Shown in pieces: positions 26,216-34,901 of a stretch of 64,000 bases of DNA. This stretch comes from CAZIRF01 sp964541755. GTDB taxonomy: Bacteria > Spirochaetota > Spirochaetia > Treponematales > Breznakiellaceae. The position numbers and the translations under genes were made by a program. The DNA lies in the NCBI GenBank assembly GCA_964541755.1, contig CAZIRF010000001.1:1-64000 (forward strand), in the 5' to 3' direction. The notes under the pieces are model-generated. The model did no database searches, was not told where the DNA came from, and saw only the letters and a program-made list of their open reading frames with translations. Each line of letters starts with the position of its first letter. The first letter of the stretch is position 1.

Positions 26216-28171
26216 GTGCATTCGCTCTTTATAAAGCCGCTCAATCCGGAACTCGAACAGCGCATCCAGCGCAACCCCAGCCTCAATGTCGACTCCTTCA
26301 TCCTCCCCTCGCCCTTTGTCGCCGATGAGGCCCTCGAAAAGGACTGGGATTACTCCCTTGTGTGGGAAGAAGAGCGGGAAATCTTGGGTTATGTCGAGGT
26401 CTGGTCAAATCCCGGTCGGACGCGCCTGCACATCTACCGCCAAGTTACCAGCCCCTTTGGGCGCAGCAAGGGCATCGGGTCGGCCTTCATCAGCTATCTG
26501 GCCGAACACGCACCAGAGAAGGCCATCATCGACCTCTATGTCTGGGAGCGACAGGCAGAAACCCTGAGCTTCTACAAACGGCGCGGCTTTGCAGAGGTCG
26601 ACCGCCTGGCCTGGAAGGCCCTTACCTTCATTCTGGTTCGGGGAACGCCCGCTTATATCCTTAAAAAAAGCGGAGCCGCCGAGGCAGCAAAAGGCACAGC
26701 CGAAGACCTAGGGCGCGTTCGCCACGATGCCAAAAAGGCCATTCACCTTCTTGCCGACATGGCCGGGGCCCTTTCCGCCGAAAACTGTACCCGCATTATT
26801 GAAGACATCAACCGCGAGACCACAGCTCTACTCAATACCCTCAATCTCTTTCGCGATTCGGTCCAACGCTTCCAAACGGTAAACCTGCGCGACATCATCG
26901 TCGACCGTATTATCCCCCTCGTCGACCACTCGCCAGTGCACTGTTCCCTTACCCTGCGTCTGGGCGCCGGTGTTACCGAAGTCCGTGCCAATTATCTTGA
27001 CGCCGGCCGCGCCCTGGTAAACCTTATATCAAATGCCCTTGATGCCATCCGCGCATCGGGCCGACGCGGGCTCCTGGACATCTCGCTCGAGCGTGAAGAC
27101 AATCTCATGGTGCTCACCGTTACCGATAACGGTGTGGGTATCACCGCAGGCCGCCTCGACCGCGACGGGGAAGGCTGTTACGCCTTCGTGGGAATTACCA
27201 CCAAGGGCGACGAGGGCGAGGGGCAAGGCACCCGCCAGATATTCCGCACCTTTGGCTGCGAAAACATTAACGTGACCAGCGAAGAGGGACTGTGGACGCG
27301 TTGGGAAATTCGACTGCCCGCCGCACGCGGCCAAGACGAGGGAGAACTCGCAAAACTGGAAACCCGTTGGGCCGAGTTTACCTCTCTCCATGAATCGGTC
27401 GAGCTGGGCCCGAATAGCCCCCGCGAGAAAATTGCCCCCTTCCTCTGGAGGCTGCGAAAACTGGAAATCCTTATCTGGGATATCATCTTGCAGTTTGCCC
27501 GCAAGAACAACGTACGCGACATATACCGCTCATTCCTGTCGCTGTGTAACGGAGCCTTCAACCTCGACGTCTTTCGTCTCGATTTGGAAAACGCACGCGT
27601 CGACTACCCGGAATTACGGGAACTCCTTGTTGCAGCGGTCTCGCGCTTCCTGGAAAAGCACGCCTTCATGCAATCCCTCTGCCTGGATGAGAGCTGGGAC
27701 GGCGAGCTCCTCTCCTCCTACAGCCAGGCAATCAAGCGCACCGTCATTTTTACTCTCAATCCCGCAAACGGACATTTTGGCGCCAGCGACCGCAAACTGG
27801 CCGAACACGCCGACTTCGTTCGCTGGCTGGGGTGCGAACGCGACCAACTCCTGCGCGGCGAGTTTTTTGGCGCGCTGCGCGAAAGCAGCAACCCCGTTCA
27901 ACTGGGTGTGTGGGAAACCGGCGATCGGGAAGACGCCCTCAAAAAAGCGCATCTCGTCCGCGCAGGAGCCAGCCGCCTTTTATCTATGGGTCTCCCCGGT
28001 GATAAAAAACTCCTTTTCTATGAAACCACCTGGCGTCGTCGCGGTTTCGACCTCGACATCAACCGCCCGCGCACCCTCAAATCCGTCGCAGAACTCCCCG
28101 ACGACAAACTCGACGACCTCATTGTCACCGTTGAGGACGATGAAGCTATCGGATATATTTTTAGCGATTGA
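26216..28171 (+). CDS. GNAT acetyltransferase - histidine kinase-like fusion with orphan C-terminal domain
   Basis: 651 aa soluble protein from a GTG preceded by GGGAGGA. Residues 1-150 form a GNAT fold: RSKGIGSAF at 83-91 is the acetyl-CoA loop and LSFYKRRGFAEV the C-terminal signature. Residues 165-220 resemble a dimerisation helix with GRVRHDAKKAIHLL, in which His170 could be phosphorylated. Residues 255-370 form a GHKL ATPase: N-box VNLISNALDAI, G1 TDNGVGI (303-309), G2 GEGQGT (334-339). The last 280 residues match nothing I recognise. The protein may couple acetyl-CoA or acetylation to signalling. No response regulator gene adjoins it. Confidence 0.8.
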   Translation: MHSLFIKPLNPELEQRIQRNPSLNVDSFILPSPFVADEALEKDWDYSLVWEEEREILGYVEVWSNPGRTRLHIYRQVTSPFGRSKGIGSAFISYLAEHAPEKAIIDLYVWERQAETLSFYKRRGFAEVDRLAWKALTFILVRGTPAYILKKSGAAEAAKGTAEDLGRVRHDAKKAIHLLADMAGALSAENCTRIIEDINRETTALLNTLNLFRDSVQRFQTVNLRDIIVDRIIPLVDHSPVHCSLTLRLGAGVTEVRANYLDAGRALVNLISNALDAIRASGRRGLLDISLEREDNLMVLTVTDNGVGITAGRLDRDGEGCYAFVGITTKGDEGEGQGTRQIFRTFGCENINVTSEEGLWTRWEIRLPAARGQDEGELAKLETRWAEFTSLHESVELGPNSPREKIAPFLWRLRKLEILIWDIILQFARKNNVRDIYRSFLSLCNGAFNLDVFRLDLENARVDYPELRELLVAAVSRFLEKHAFMQSLCLDESWDGELLSSYSQAIKRTVIFTLNPANGHFGASDRKLAEHADFVRWLGCERDQLLRGEFFGALRESSNPVQLGVWETGDREDALKKAHLVRAGASRLLSMGLPGDKKLLFYETTWRRRGFDLDINRPRTLKSVAELPDDKLDDLIVTVEDDEAIGYIFSD

Positions 28172-28275
28172 AACACCAAGGGTCTGCACCGGTGATAAAG
28201 CTCCTTATAAACAACGGTTTCCGCTGCAATGCTTTTAAGTTGCGGTGCTGATGAAGGCAGCGTACACTTGGTGGC

Positions 28276-30051
28276 ATGGTTGCATGGAAAGACGCACTCA
28301 TCTATCAGATCTGGCCCCGCTCCTTTAAGGACTCCAATGGGGATGGTATCGGGGATATTCCCGGGATTATTGAAAAACTGGATTATATTGCTTCATTAGG
28401 CACCCGTTATATTTGGCTTTCCCCTGTTTATGCCTCACCGAACACTGATTATGGCTACGATATCAGCGACTATTATGCGGTGCATCCTGATTTTGGCACG
28501 ATGGCCGACTTTGACAAGCTGCTGTGCGAGGCAAAGCTTCGCGGTATGGGAATCTTGATGGATCTTGTGGCCAATCACAGTTCGGATCAGCATGCGTGGT
28601 TCAAGGCGGCGCTGCAATCGCCCGATGCGCCTGAGCGCGACTACTATGTGTTCCGGCCCGGCCGTACTGATGCCGCTGGCAAAAAACTGCCTCCCAATAA
28701 CTGGATGAGCTTTTTCGGCGGGCCGGCGTGGACCTGGTCTGAAGAGGCGGAGCTGTGGTATTTAACCCTCTTTACGCCGTGGCAATGCGACTTTAATTGG
28801 AAGAACCCTGCTTTGCGGCAGGAGATTTGGAAGTTGATGCGTTTTTGGCTGGACAAGGGCGTGGCGGGTTTCCGTATGGATGTTATCAATACCATCGCCA
28901 AAGCTGAAGGCCTGCCGGATAAGGGGAACCCCGCGAAGAGTGCCTTCCCCTTTGAGCTGGTCTTGAATCGCGAGGAAACGCACGAGTATATCCACGAAAT
29001 GCGTGCCGAGGTGCTGGACCACTACGATTGTGTGACGCTGGGTGAAGGCCCGCTCTGCTCAATAGAAGATGTCCGCAAGTACACGGCCCCCGAACGCGAC
29101 GAGCTGGATATGATGTTTCAGTTCGATCTGCACAATCTGGGCTATGGCCCCTTGGGTAAGTATGATTTCAGGCGCCTGTACCGCTGGAAGCTAAAAGATT
29201 TTGCGGAGGTCCTGTATCGCTGGCAGTGCGGCTTGCAAGAGGGTGGGGCATGGATAGCCAATTATCTTTCCAACCACGACCAGAACCGGCAGGTTTCCCG
29301 CTTTGGAAATGACAAGCGCTTTAGAAGCGAGAGCGCGAAGGCCCTCTGTGTGCTCAATTTCTGTCTGCGCGGCCCCGTTTGCGTGTATCAGGGCGAGGAA
29401 ATAGCCATGGCCGATAGCCGTCCTTTGCAGAAGGACTGGAAGGACTACGAGGCCAAGAATGCCTACCGCGTGCTGCAAAGTATGATGAAGCTGCCGGGTT
29501 TTCTGGCGCGCCGTATTGTTCGCAAGGTAAGCCGCGATAACGCCCGCACTCCGATGCAGTGGGGCGCAGGTAACAATGCGCAGTTTAGCACCGGTGAGCC
29601 GTGGATGCCACTCAATTCAGACTGGCCCGAATGGAATGTTCAGGCACAAGAAGCCGATGGTGCTTCGGTGCTGCACTTTTATAGGCGTATGGCGGCTTTT
29701 CGCGCCGCGCACCCTGTGTTGGCGACGGGTAGCTTCCACCCGCTGAGGAAGGTAAAGCCGCCGCTGATGGCGTGGATACGTGAGAATAAGGATGAGCGGC
29801 TGCTGGTATTGGTGAATTTCTCTTCGCGACGGCAGTCTTTGCCTGCATGGTTGCCGGATTACTGTGCGGAGCCGGCTCTTGTTGACGCGTTCTTGACACA
29901 GCCAGAACTTGAATCTTCACGCGCAGACACACACAGTCTCTGGCGCCTGCTTCTAGCAACTGAGCCGCTGAGTGTAACGGCAAAGGGCACGCATCTAAAG
30001 GCGTGGGAAGCACGGATTTATATGGATGGCAAAACAGGAACTCTCCAATAA
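28276..30051 (+). CDS. GH13 alpha-glucosidase (oligo-1,6-glucosidase-like)
   Basis: 591 aa cytoplasmic glycoside hydrolase. The (beta/alpha)8 barrel has the standard order: ALIYQIWPRSFKDSNGDGIGDIPGI, region I DLVANHSS, nucleophile region GFRMDVIN, acid/base Glu in TLGEGP and region IV YLSNHDQNR. A small C-terminal beta domain follows. It should release glucose from short alpha-glucosides or isomalto-oligosaccharides. Gene and symporter use CTG for Leu and more T-ending codons, whereas neighbours favour CTC, which suggests a different origin. The ribosome site is poor. The symporter gene starts 41 bases later. Confidence 0.92.
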   Translation: MVAWKDALIYQIWPRSFKDSNGDGIGDIPGIIEKLDYIASLGTRYIWLSPVYASPNTDYGYDISDYYAVHPDFGTMADFDKLLCEAKLRGMGILMDLVANHSSDQHAWFKAALQSPDAPERDYYVFRPGRTDAAGKKLPPNNWMSFFGGPAWTWSEEAELWYLTLFTPWQCDFNWKNPALRQEIWKLMRFWLDKGVAGFRMDVINTIAKAEGLPDKGNPAKSAFPFELVLNREETHEYIHEMRAEVLDHYDCVTLGEGPLCSIEDVRKYTAPERDELDMMFQFDLHNLGYGPLGKYDFRRLYRWKLKDFAEVLYRWQCGLQEGGAWIANYLSNHDQNRQVSRFGNDKRFRSESAKALCVLNFCLRGPVCVYQGEEIAMADSRPLQKDWKDYEAKNAYRVLQSMMKLPGFLARRIVRKVSRDNARTPMQWGAGNNAQFSTGEPWMPLNSDWPEWNVQAQEADGASVLHFYRRMAAFRAAHPVLATGSFHPLRKVKPPLMAWIRENKDERLLVLVNFSSRRQSLPAWLPDYCAEPALVDAFLTQPELESSRADTHSLWRLLLATEPLSVTAKGTHLKAWEARIYMDGKTGTLQ

Positions 30052-30092
30052 TATCAGTTTTAGAGGCGCCCAAGGGTCAAAGGAAGGATTGA

Positions 30093-31610
30093 ATGAAGGG
30101 ACGTTTTTCGCGGATGGCTGGCTATGGGGCTGGGGATATTTATGGCGGCGGAGCCTTTATATTAAGCAGCCTTTTGTATTTGAATTTCCTCACCGATATT
30201 GAGTTTATCCTTCCAGTCTTGGCCGGCATCATTGTGTTTGTGGGTAAGGTGTGGGACGCGGTAACAGACCCCTTTATGGGTTGGCTTTCTGACCGCACCA
30301 AAAGCCGTTTCGGCCGGCGCGGGGTCTATTTCCTGTTTGGCAGTATTCCGGTAGCCATCAGCTTTGCGATGCTCTGGTTTTCCTTTGGCATACCGTCGAT
30401 GGCGGGACGTTTTATTTATCACCTTTTTGCGAATATGTTTTTTTCCACGGCCTTTACGGTAGTTATGGTGCCGTATAATTCGGTGCTGCCGGAGATGGAA
30501 AGCGATTACAATGAGCGCACCCTTTTTACCAGTTTCCGTATGATTTTCTCCATGGGGGCCAGCATACTCTGCGCAGTATTGCCCGCGCTTATTCGGGATG
30601 CCGTGCCCGCTTCGCCGCAAATACAGTATTTGGTGATGGGACTGCCCTTCGCACTGCTTTTTGGGCTCTGTTGGCTGGCTGTGTACGCCAGTTCCCGGCG
30701 TGCAGAGAGGACGAGGGCGGCAGCGCAAGGGGCGACAGCTGAGCAGGTATATTCTCCGGGTAGTGATGCGACTCTGACAGAAGCGGCCGAGTCATCTCAA
30801 GCGCGTCCTTCCATTTTTGCCTCGCTTTCTTCCACGCTGCGCAATCGGGCTTTTCGGCTCTATCTTGGTATGTTCCTTTTGGGGCAGGGCAGTGTAGATA
30901 TTATTTTGGCGCTTTTTGTGTATTACCTTACCAGCTATCTGGGCCGCCCGGGTGAGTATTCGGCGATACTGGGTGTGCTCTTGGTGTTCCAGCTTTTGGG
31001 CCTGCCGTTTTATACGCCCTTTGCGCGCCGTTATGGTAAAACCTTCCCCATGCTGATTGGCATTCCTCTAGGCATTGTGGCTATGCTTTTGGCTCTTTTT
31101 ACCGGGCCGCAGTCGCATCCACTGTTTGTCTACCTTTTTGCGGCACTGGGCGGTTTTGGTTTTGCCGTATGTACCCTTGTACCTTTTTCCATCCTGCCGG
31201 ATATTCCGGATGTGGATGAGCTTATAAGCGGGAAACGCCGGGAAGGCTTATACGCGGGGATGGCAACCTTTTCGCGGAAGCTGGTAAACGGCATATCTGT
31301 TGCGGTAGCGGCGCTTGTCCTGCAATTCTCCGGCTATATTGCCGCAGCAGAAACGCAGTCTCAAACAGCGCTCTGGGGTATACGTCTGGCCTTCAGTTTG
31401 GTACCGATAGGGATGCTGCTGGGAACCTTTATTATTTCACGTTTGTATCATCTTGGGCCAACAGAACACGCGGCCTTACTGTCTGTGCTGAACGCTCGTC
31501 GAGGAGCTGCAGAACAGGGTTTGGCGGGAACTACCGTTTCAGAAACCCTCGATCCGGCAATGCGCCGCACGCTGGCTGATATAGCGGGCATAAAGGAGTC
31601 TGAGCTTTAA
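30093..31610 (+). CDS. GPH-family sugar:cation symporter
   Basis: 505 aa with 12 predicted membrane helices. MAGYGAGDIYGGGAF, WDAVTDPFMGWLSDRTKSRFGRRGVYFLFGSIP and VMVPYNSVLPEMESDYNERT are the hallmarks of glycoside-pentoside-hexuronide transporters of the MelB/XylP type. A charged cytoplasmic loop is at about 205-240. It probably imports the substrate of the GH13 enzyme. AAGGAAGG precedes the ATG. Codon use matches the GH13 gene. Confidence 0.92.
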   Translation: MKGRFSRMAGYGAGDIYGGGAFILSSLLYLNFLTDIEFILPVLAGIIVFVGKVWDAVTDPFMGWLSDRTKSRFGRRGVYFLFGSIPVAISFAMLWFSFGIPSMAGRFIYHLFANMFFSTAFTVVMVPYNSVLPEMESDYNERTLFTSFRMIFSMGASILCAVLPALIRDAVPASPQIQYLVMGLPFALLFGLCWLAVYASSRRAERTRAAAQGATAEQVYSPGSDATLTEAAESSQARPSIFASLSSTLRNRAFRLYLGMFLLGQGSVDIILALFVYYLTSYLGRPGEYSAILGVLLVFQLLGLPFYTPFARRYGKTFPMLIGIPLGIVAMLLALFTGPQSHPLFVYLFAALGGFGFAVCTLVPFSILPDIPDVDELISGKRREGLYAGMATFSRKLVNGISVAVAALVLQFSGYIAAAETQSQTALWGIRLAFSLVPIGMLLGTFIISRLYHLGPTEHAALLSVLNARRGAAEQGLAGTTVSETLDPAMRRTLADIAGIKESEL

Positions 31611-31852
31611 GAAGAACTGCAACCGTGCCAAGCCCTTCTCGTGGCCATAGGCGTGGATTACAGCGGCTATCGATGCGGTATTCCCGAATACAGACAGTTT
31701 GCTTCGCCTCGCCGCCTCCATGTTGATCGAGCAAAACGATCAATAGCAGAGCGAAAAACGCTACTTGCCGGAGTCTGACGATCGACCTGCTTCAACAGAA
31801 ATTTACAGAAAAAGGGTTGTATAATCTTGAGTTGACCCTATCATCATCATAG
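31611..31852. other. Gap after symporter, no gene seen
   Basis: 242 bases of mixed composition. A TATAAT at 31820-31825, 28 bases before the next start, is a possible -10 element for the AT-rich gene, but no -35 is evident at the right distance. No conserved ORF or RNA was recognised. Confidence 0.4.
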
Positions 31853-32362
31853 ATGATGGTAATGTATTCTCTGGTATTCATTCTTTATATCGTTTGTTTT
31901 TGTGTACATATTTTTCTCTATACAGGCCTTTTCTTTTTTAATGAATACTATGTGGTCTTGAACGGTATCTATAATGGCATAAATACAGTTATCCTGATTT
32001 TTTTCACAATAAGTGTTTTCGGCTTGATAAGAGCGGGTATTGAGAAGCCGGCAATGCTGCAGACAACAAATAAACACTATGAGTTCAAACGCCTCTTTCC
32101 CAATACTGATATCACGAAGACAAAAAGGGCCCTTAACATAACAAATGCTTATTTTATTACCGGCATTCTTTTTATACTGTTGACAGGAATGATAAAAAAA
32201 CACCCCGATTCTCTCCCAAAAATCGCGCTGGAATTGCTGCAAGAAGATTCACCCAAGTCCGAATACCTTAAGCGCATACTGGCCAGCACTTGGTGGTTTC
32301 TTTTTTTATTGATTCCGCTGATATACTTCAACGAGAAAAGACAAAAAAGAAAAACCAACTGA
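31853..32362 (+). CDS. Hypothetical AT-rich membrane protein
   Basis: 169 aa, not recognised. Three or four hydrophobic segments are visible: two near the N-terminus (SLVFILYIVCFCVHIFLYTG and TVILIFFTISVFGLI), one at about 97-110 (YFITGILFILLTG) and one near the C-terminus (WWFLFLLIPLIYF), followed by a basic tail. Base composition is far more AT-rich than any neighbour, with many AAA/ATA/TTT codons, so it is probably a recent import. There is no clear ribosome site; ATG at 31853, 31856 or 31862 could be used. An opposite-strand ORF across the same DNA is less convincing. Confidence 0.55.
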   Translation: MMVMYSLVFILYIVCFCVHIFLYTGLFFFNEYYVVLNGIYNGINTVILIFFTISVFGLIRAGIEKPAMLQTTNKHYEFKRLFPNTDITKTKRALNITNAYFITGILFILLTGMIKKHPDSLPKIALELLQEDSPKSEYLKRILASTWWFLFLLIPLIYFNEKRQKRKTN

Positions 32363-32844
32363 CCGGCTAAGCGAAATACAAGCATATATGCAAAACCGCT
32401 TAATTCCGGTGTCCATTCAAGTCTGATGTACACAACCTTTAGAGGGCTTCGAGTCATCACTCTTTTACCGGATGTTGTTACCACTCGACGAATGAGCTCT
32501 TCCACCCATGGAACGGTCAAGGAGCGGTATTTCTTCCAAAGACTACCTCCGGCCGGCCCACGTTGTGCAGTTTTACGGGGGGCTTGCATGGCGGCGTCAG
32601 CGCCTTTCCCTTCTACGTTAGCCAAAAAAGAAAGACAGCCCAAACATCTGGAACAAGTTGGATAAAAGGTATAGGATTTTAAAAAAAGACCGGCTTTGCC
32701 GATCCGCAATACCCGTGCCATGTACCCGCCCTTCATGTAATCGCGAGCCACAGACACCAAAATGGAAGATACAGGCGCCATATGTTTGTATCATCGCACT
32801 TTTTGGGCGAATGTTAGCCCTATCACACATATTAAGGAGAACGC
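32363..32844. other. 482-base gap upstream of pckG
   Basis: No convincing gene. Open frames on both strands exist but have no ribosome sites, no family likeness and unlike codon use. The left half may be debris belonging to the AT-rich insertion. The right end holds the pckG leader: AAGGAGA lies 5 bases before the ATG. No transposase, tRNA or riboswitch was recognised. Confidence 0.5.
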
Positions 32845-34743
32845 ATGGAAAAGCAGTATGACCAGCTACTCAAGAGCAAAATGAACGACGCGAGTTACCG
32901 GAAGCTCACCGCCCTGAACAACCCAAAGGTGATGGATTTTATCGGCAGCTTTGCCGAGCATTGCGAGCCGGCTTCCATCTACGTCTGCGATGACAGCAAG
33001 GAAGACAACCAGTATGTCCGCAAGCAGGCGTTGGCAAAGGGAGAAGAATTCCCCATGGCCAACTCCGAGCAAACCATCCACTGGGATGGCTACGGCGACC
33101 AGGCTCGCGATAAAAAGAACACCAAATTCATGGTTTACAAGGAAAACCTCGAGCGCATGAAGTCCCTCAACTCGATAGAGCACGAAGAAGGGCTCGCCGA
33201 AATCATGGATATTTCCAAGGGTATCATGAAGGGCAAGGATGTGGTTGTTCTCTTCTTCTCCGAGGGTCCCACCGAAAGCCCCTTTACCATTCCCTGTATC
33301 CAGCTTACCGACAGCTGGTACGTTGCGCACTCCGAACAGATCCTCTACCGCAGTGCATACAGCCACTTCCTCAAAATGAAAGACGCGGAAAAGGGTGAGT
33401 TCTTTCGCTTCGTCCACTCGGCCGGCGAGCTCGACGAGCGCAACTGCACCAAGAACCTGGACAAGCGCCGCATCTACATGGACACCCAGAACAACATTGT
33501 CTACTCGATGAACGACCAGTATGCGGGGAACTCCATCGGGCTCAAGAAGCACTCCATGCGCCTTGCCATCAACAAATCCGGCAAGGAAGGTTGGCTCTGC
33601 GAGCACATGTTCGTCATGGCTGCGGTCGACGAGGACAAGAAGCGCAAGACCTACTTCTGCGGCGCGTATCCTTCGGCCTGTGGCAAGACTTCGACCGCCA
33701 TGATTCCCGGCGAGCAGATTGTTGGCGACGATATTGCCTATTTCCGGAACATCAGCGGTGAATTCCGCGCGGTAAACGTGGAGTTCGGGATGTTCGGCAT
33801 CATCAAGGACGTCAACGCAAAAGACGACCCCCTTATCTTCGAAAACCTCATGAAAAACCAGGAGGTCATCTTCTCCAACGTCCTTCAGGGGCCGGACAAG
33901 AAACCCTACTGGCTGGGCATGGGGGTCGAAGCCCCCGCCGAAGGCAAGAATCACTTTGGCAACTGGAAAAAGGGCGTCAAGGATGACAAGGGCAACGAGG
34001 TTGGGGTCGCCCACGGCAATGCCCGCTACACGATGCGCCTGGACTACTTGGCCAATATCGACAAAGCCGGGTTTGAGGGCAAAGACGGAGTAAAAGTAGA
34101 AGGGATCCTCTATGGCGGCCGCGACAGCGATACCACCGTACCGGTTGAAGAATCCCCCTCCTGGCGTGACGGGGTCCTCCTCAAGGCGGCCACCCTAGAA
34201 TCCGAAACCACCAGCGCCACTCTGGGCGCCGAAGGCGTCCGTAATCCCAGCCCCATGGCAAACCTGGACTTTGTGTCCTACCCGTTGGGCGAGTACACGA
34301 TGAACAACATCAAGTTTGGTGAAGGGGTCAAGAATCCGCCCAAGGTATTCAGCAACAACTACTTCATGCGCAACAAGGACGGCAACTTCATGACCAGCAA
34401 GCTGGCCAAGAAGGTTTGGCTGCACTGGGCCGACGGCCGCATCCACGGCGAGTACGAGAGCTATGATACCCCCACCGGAAAGATTCCGCTCTATGCGGAC
34501 CTCAAGGCGCTTTTCAAGAAGCACCTGGACGAAGACTTCTCCGAAGCCGACTATACCTACCTCTTTACCTTCCGCTGCACCAAGTGGATCGAAAAATTGG
34601 AGCGCACCAAGGCCTTCTACGCCAAGATGGACGCGAACACGCCCCGGGAAATCTTCGAATACTGGGATGGCGCAATCGCAAAAATAAAAGCCGCAAAAGA
34701 GAAGTACGGCGACGAAATAAAGCCGGGGAATTTCAAAGGCTGA
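32845..34743 (+). CDS. pckG: Phosphoenolpyruvate carboxykinase (GTP)
   Basis: 632 aa, the GTP-dependent family. It interconverts oxaloacetate and PEP. The P-loop-like kinase motif GAYPSACGKTSTAM (about 270-283), the metal-binding EFGMFGI region and the substrate-binding arginine-containing segments are present. In anaerobes it often runs towards oxaloacetate and succinate formation. Codon use is strongly biased (AAG, CTC, ATC), suggesting high expression. Single-gene unit with a hairpin terminator just downstream. Confidence 0.97.
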   Translation: MEKQYDQLLKSKMNDASYRKLTALNNPKVMDFIGSFAEHCEPASIYVCDDSKEDNQYVRKQALAKGEEFPMANSEQTIHWDGYGDQARDKKNTKFMVYKENLERMKSLNSIEHEEGLAEIMDISKGIMKGKDVVVLFFSEGPTESPFTIPCIQLTDSWYVAHSEQILYRSAYSHFLKMKDAEKGEFFRFVHSAGELDERNCTKNLDKRRIYMDTQNNIVYSMNDQYAGNSIGLKKHSMRLAINKSGKEGWLCEHMFVMAAVDEDKKRKTYFCGAYPSACGKTSTAMIPGEQIVGDDIAYFRNISGEFRAVNVEFGMFGIIKDVNAKDDPLIFENLMKNQEVIFSNVLQGPDKKPYWLGMGVEAPAEGKNHFGNWKKGVKDDKGNEVGVAHGNARYTMRLDYLANIDKAGFEGKDGVKVEGILYGGRDSDTTVPVEESPSWRDGVLLKAATLESETTSATLGAEGVRNPSPMANLDFVSYPLGEYTMNNIKFGEGVKNPPKVFSNNYFMRNKDGNFMTSKLAKKVWLHWADGRIHGEYESYDTPTGKIPLYADLKALFKKHLDEDFSEADYTYLFTFRCTKWIEKLERTKAFYAKMDANTPREIFEYWDGAIAKIKAAKEKYGDEIKPGNFKG

Positions 34744-34754
34744 TAGCCTGACGG

Positions 34755-34777
34755 CGCCCCGCCATACCGGCGGGGCG
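34755..34777 (+). terminator. Terminator of pckG
   Basis: CGCCCCGCC and GGCGGGGCG form a 9-base GC stem with a 5-base loop, followed by TTCTGTTCCC, a weak U-tract. Confidence 0.7.
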
Positions 34778-34901
34778 TTCTGTTCCCATGATTTTCATAC
34801 AGTTCCAGTCGACACCGCACCGCATATTTTATTCTTTACATACTTCATGATATCCTTCGCTTTTCCATATTCTGCAACCCCCCTCACGAAAGGAAGCATT
34901 C

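Noticed and set aside
31847..32242. 131-codon frame opposite the AT-rich membrane gene
   Set aside because: The plus-strand frame has coherent membrane segments; the opposite one does not.
32149..32781. 210-codon frame on the minus strand in the gap before pckG
   Set aside because: Overlaps the end of the AT-rich gene, has no ribosome site and no recognisable domain. Considered as an integrase remnant, but no catalytic residues could be found.
32866..34014. 382-codon open frame opposite pckG
   Set aside because: Shadow of a highly codon-biased gene; the translation is Val/Leu/Asp-rich without domains.
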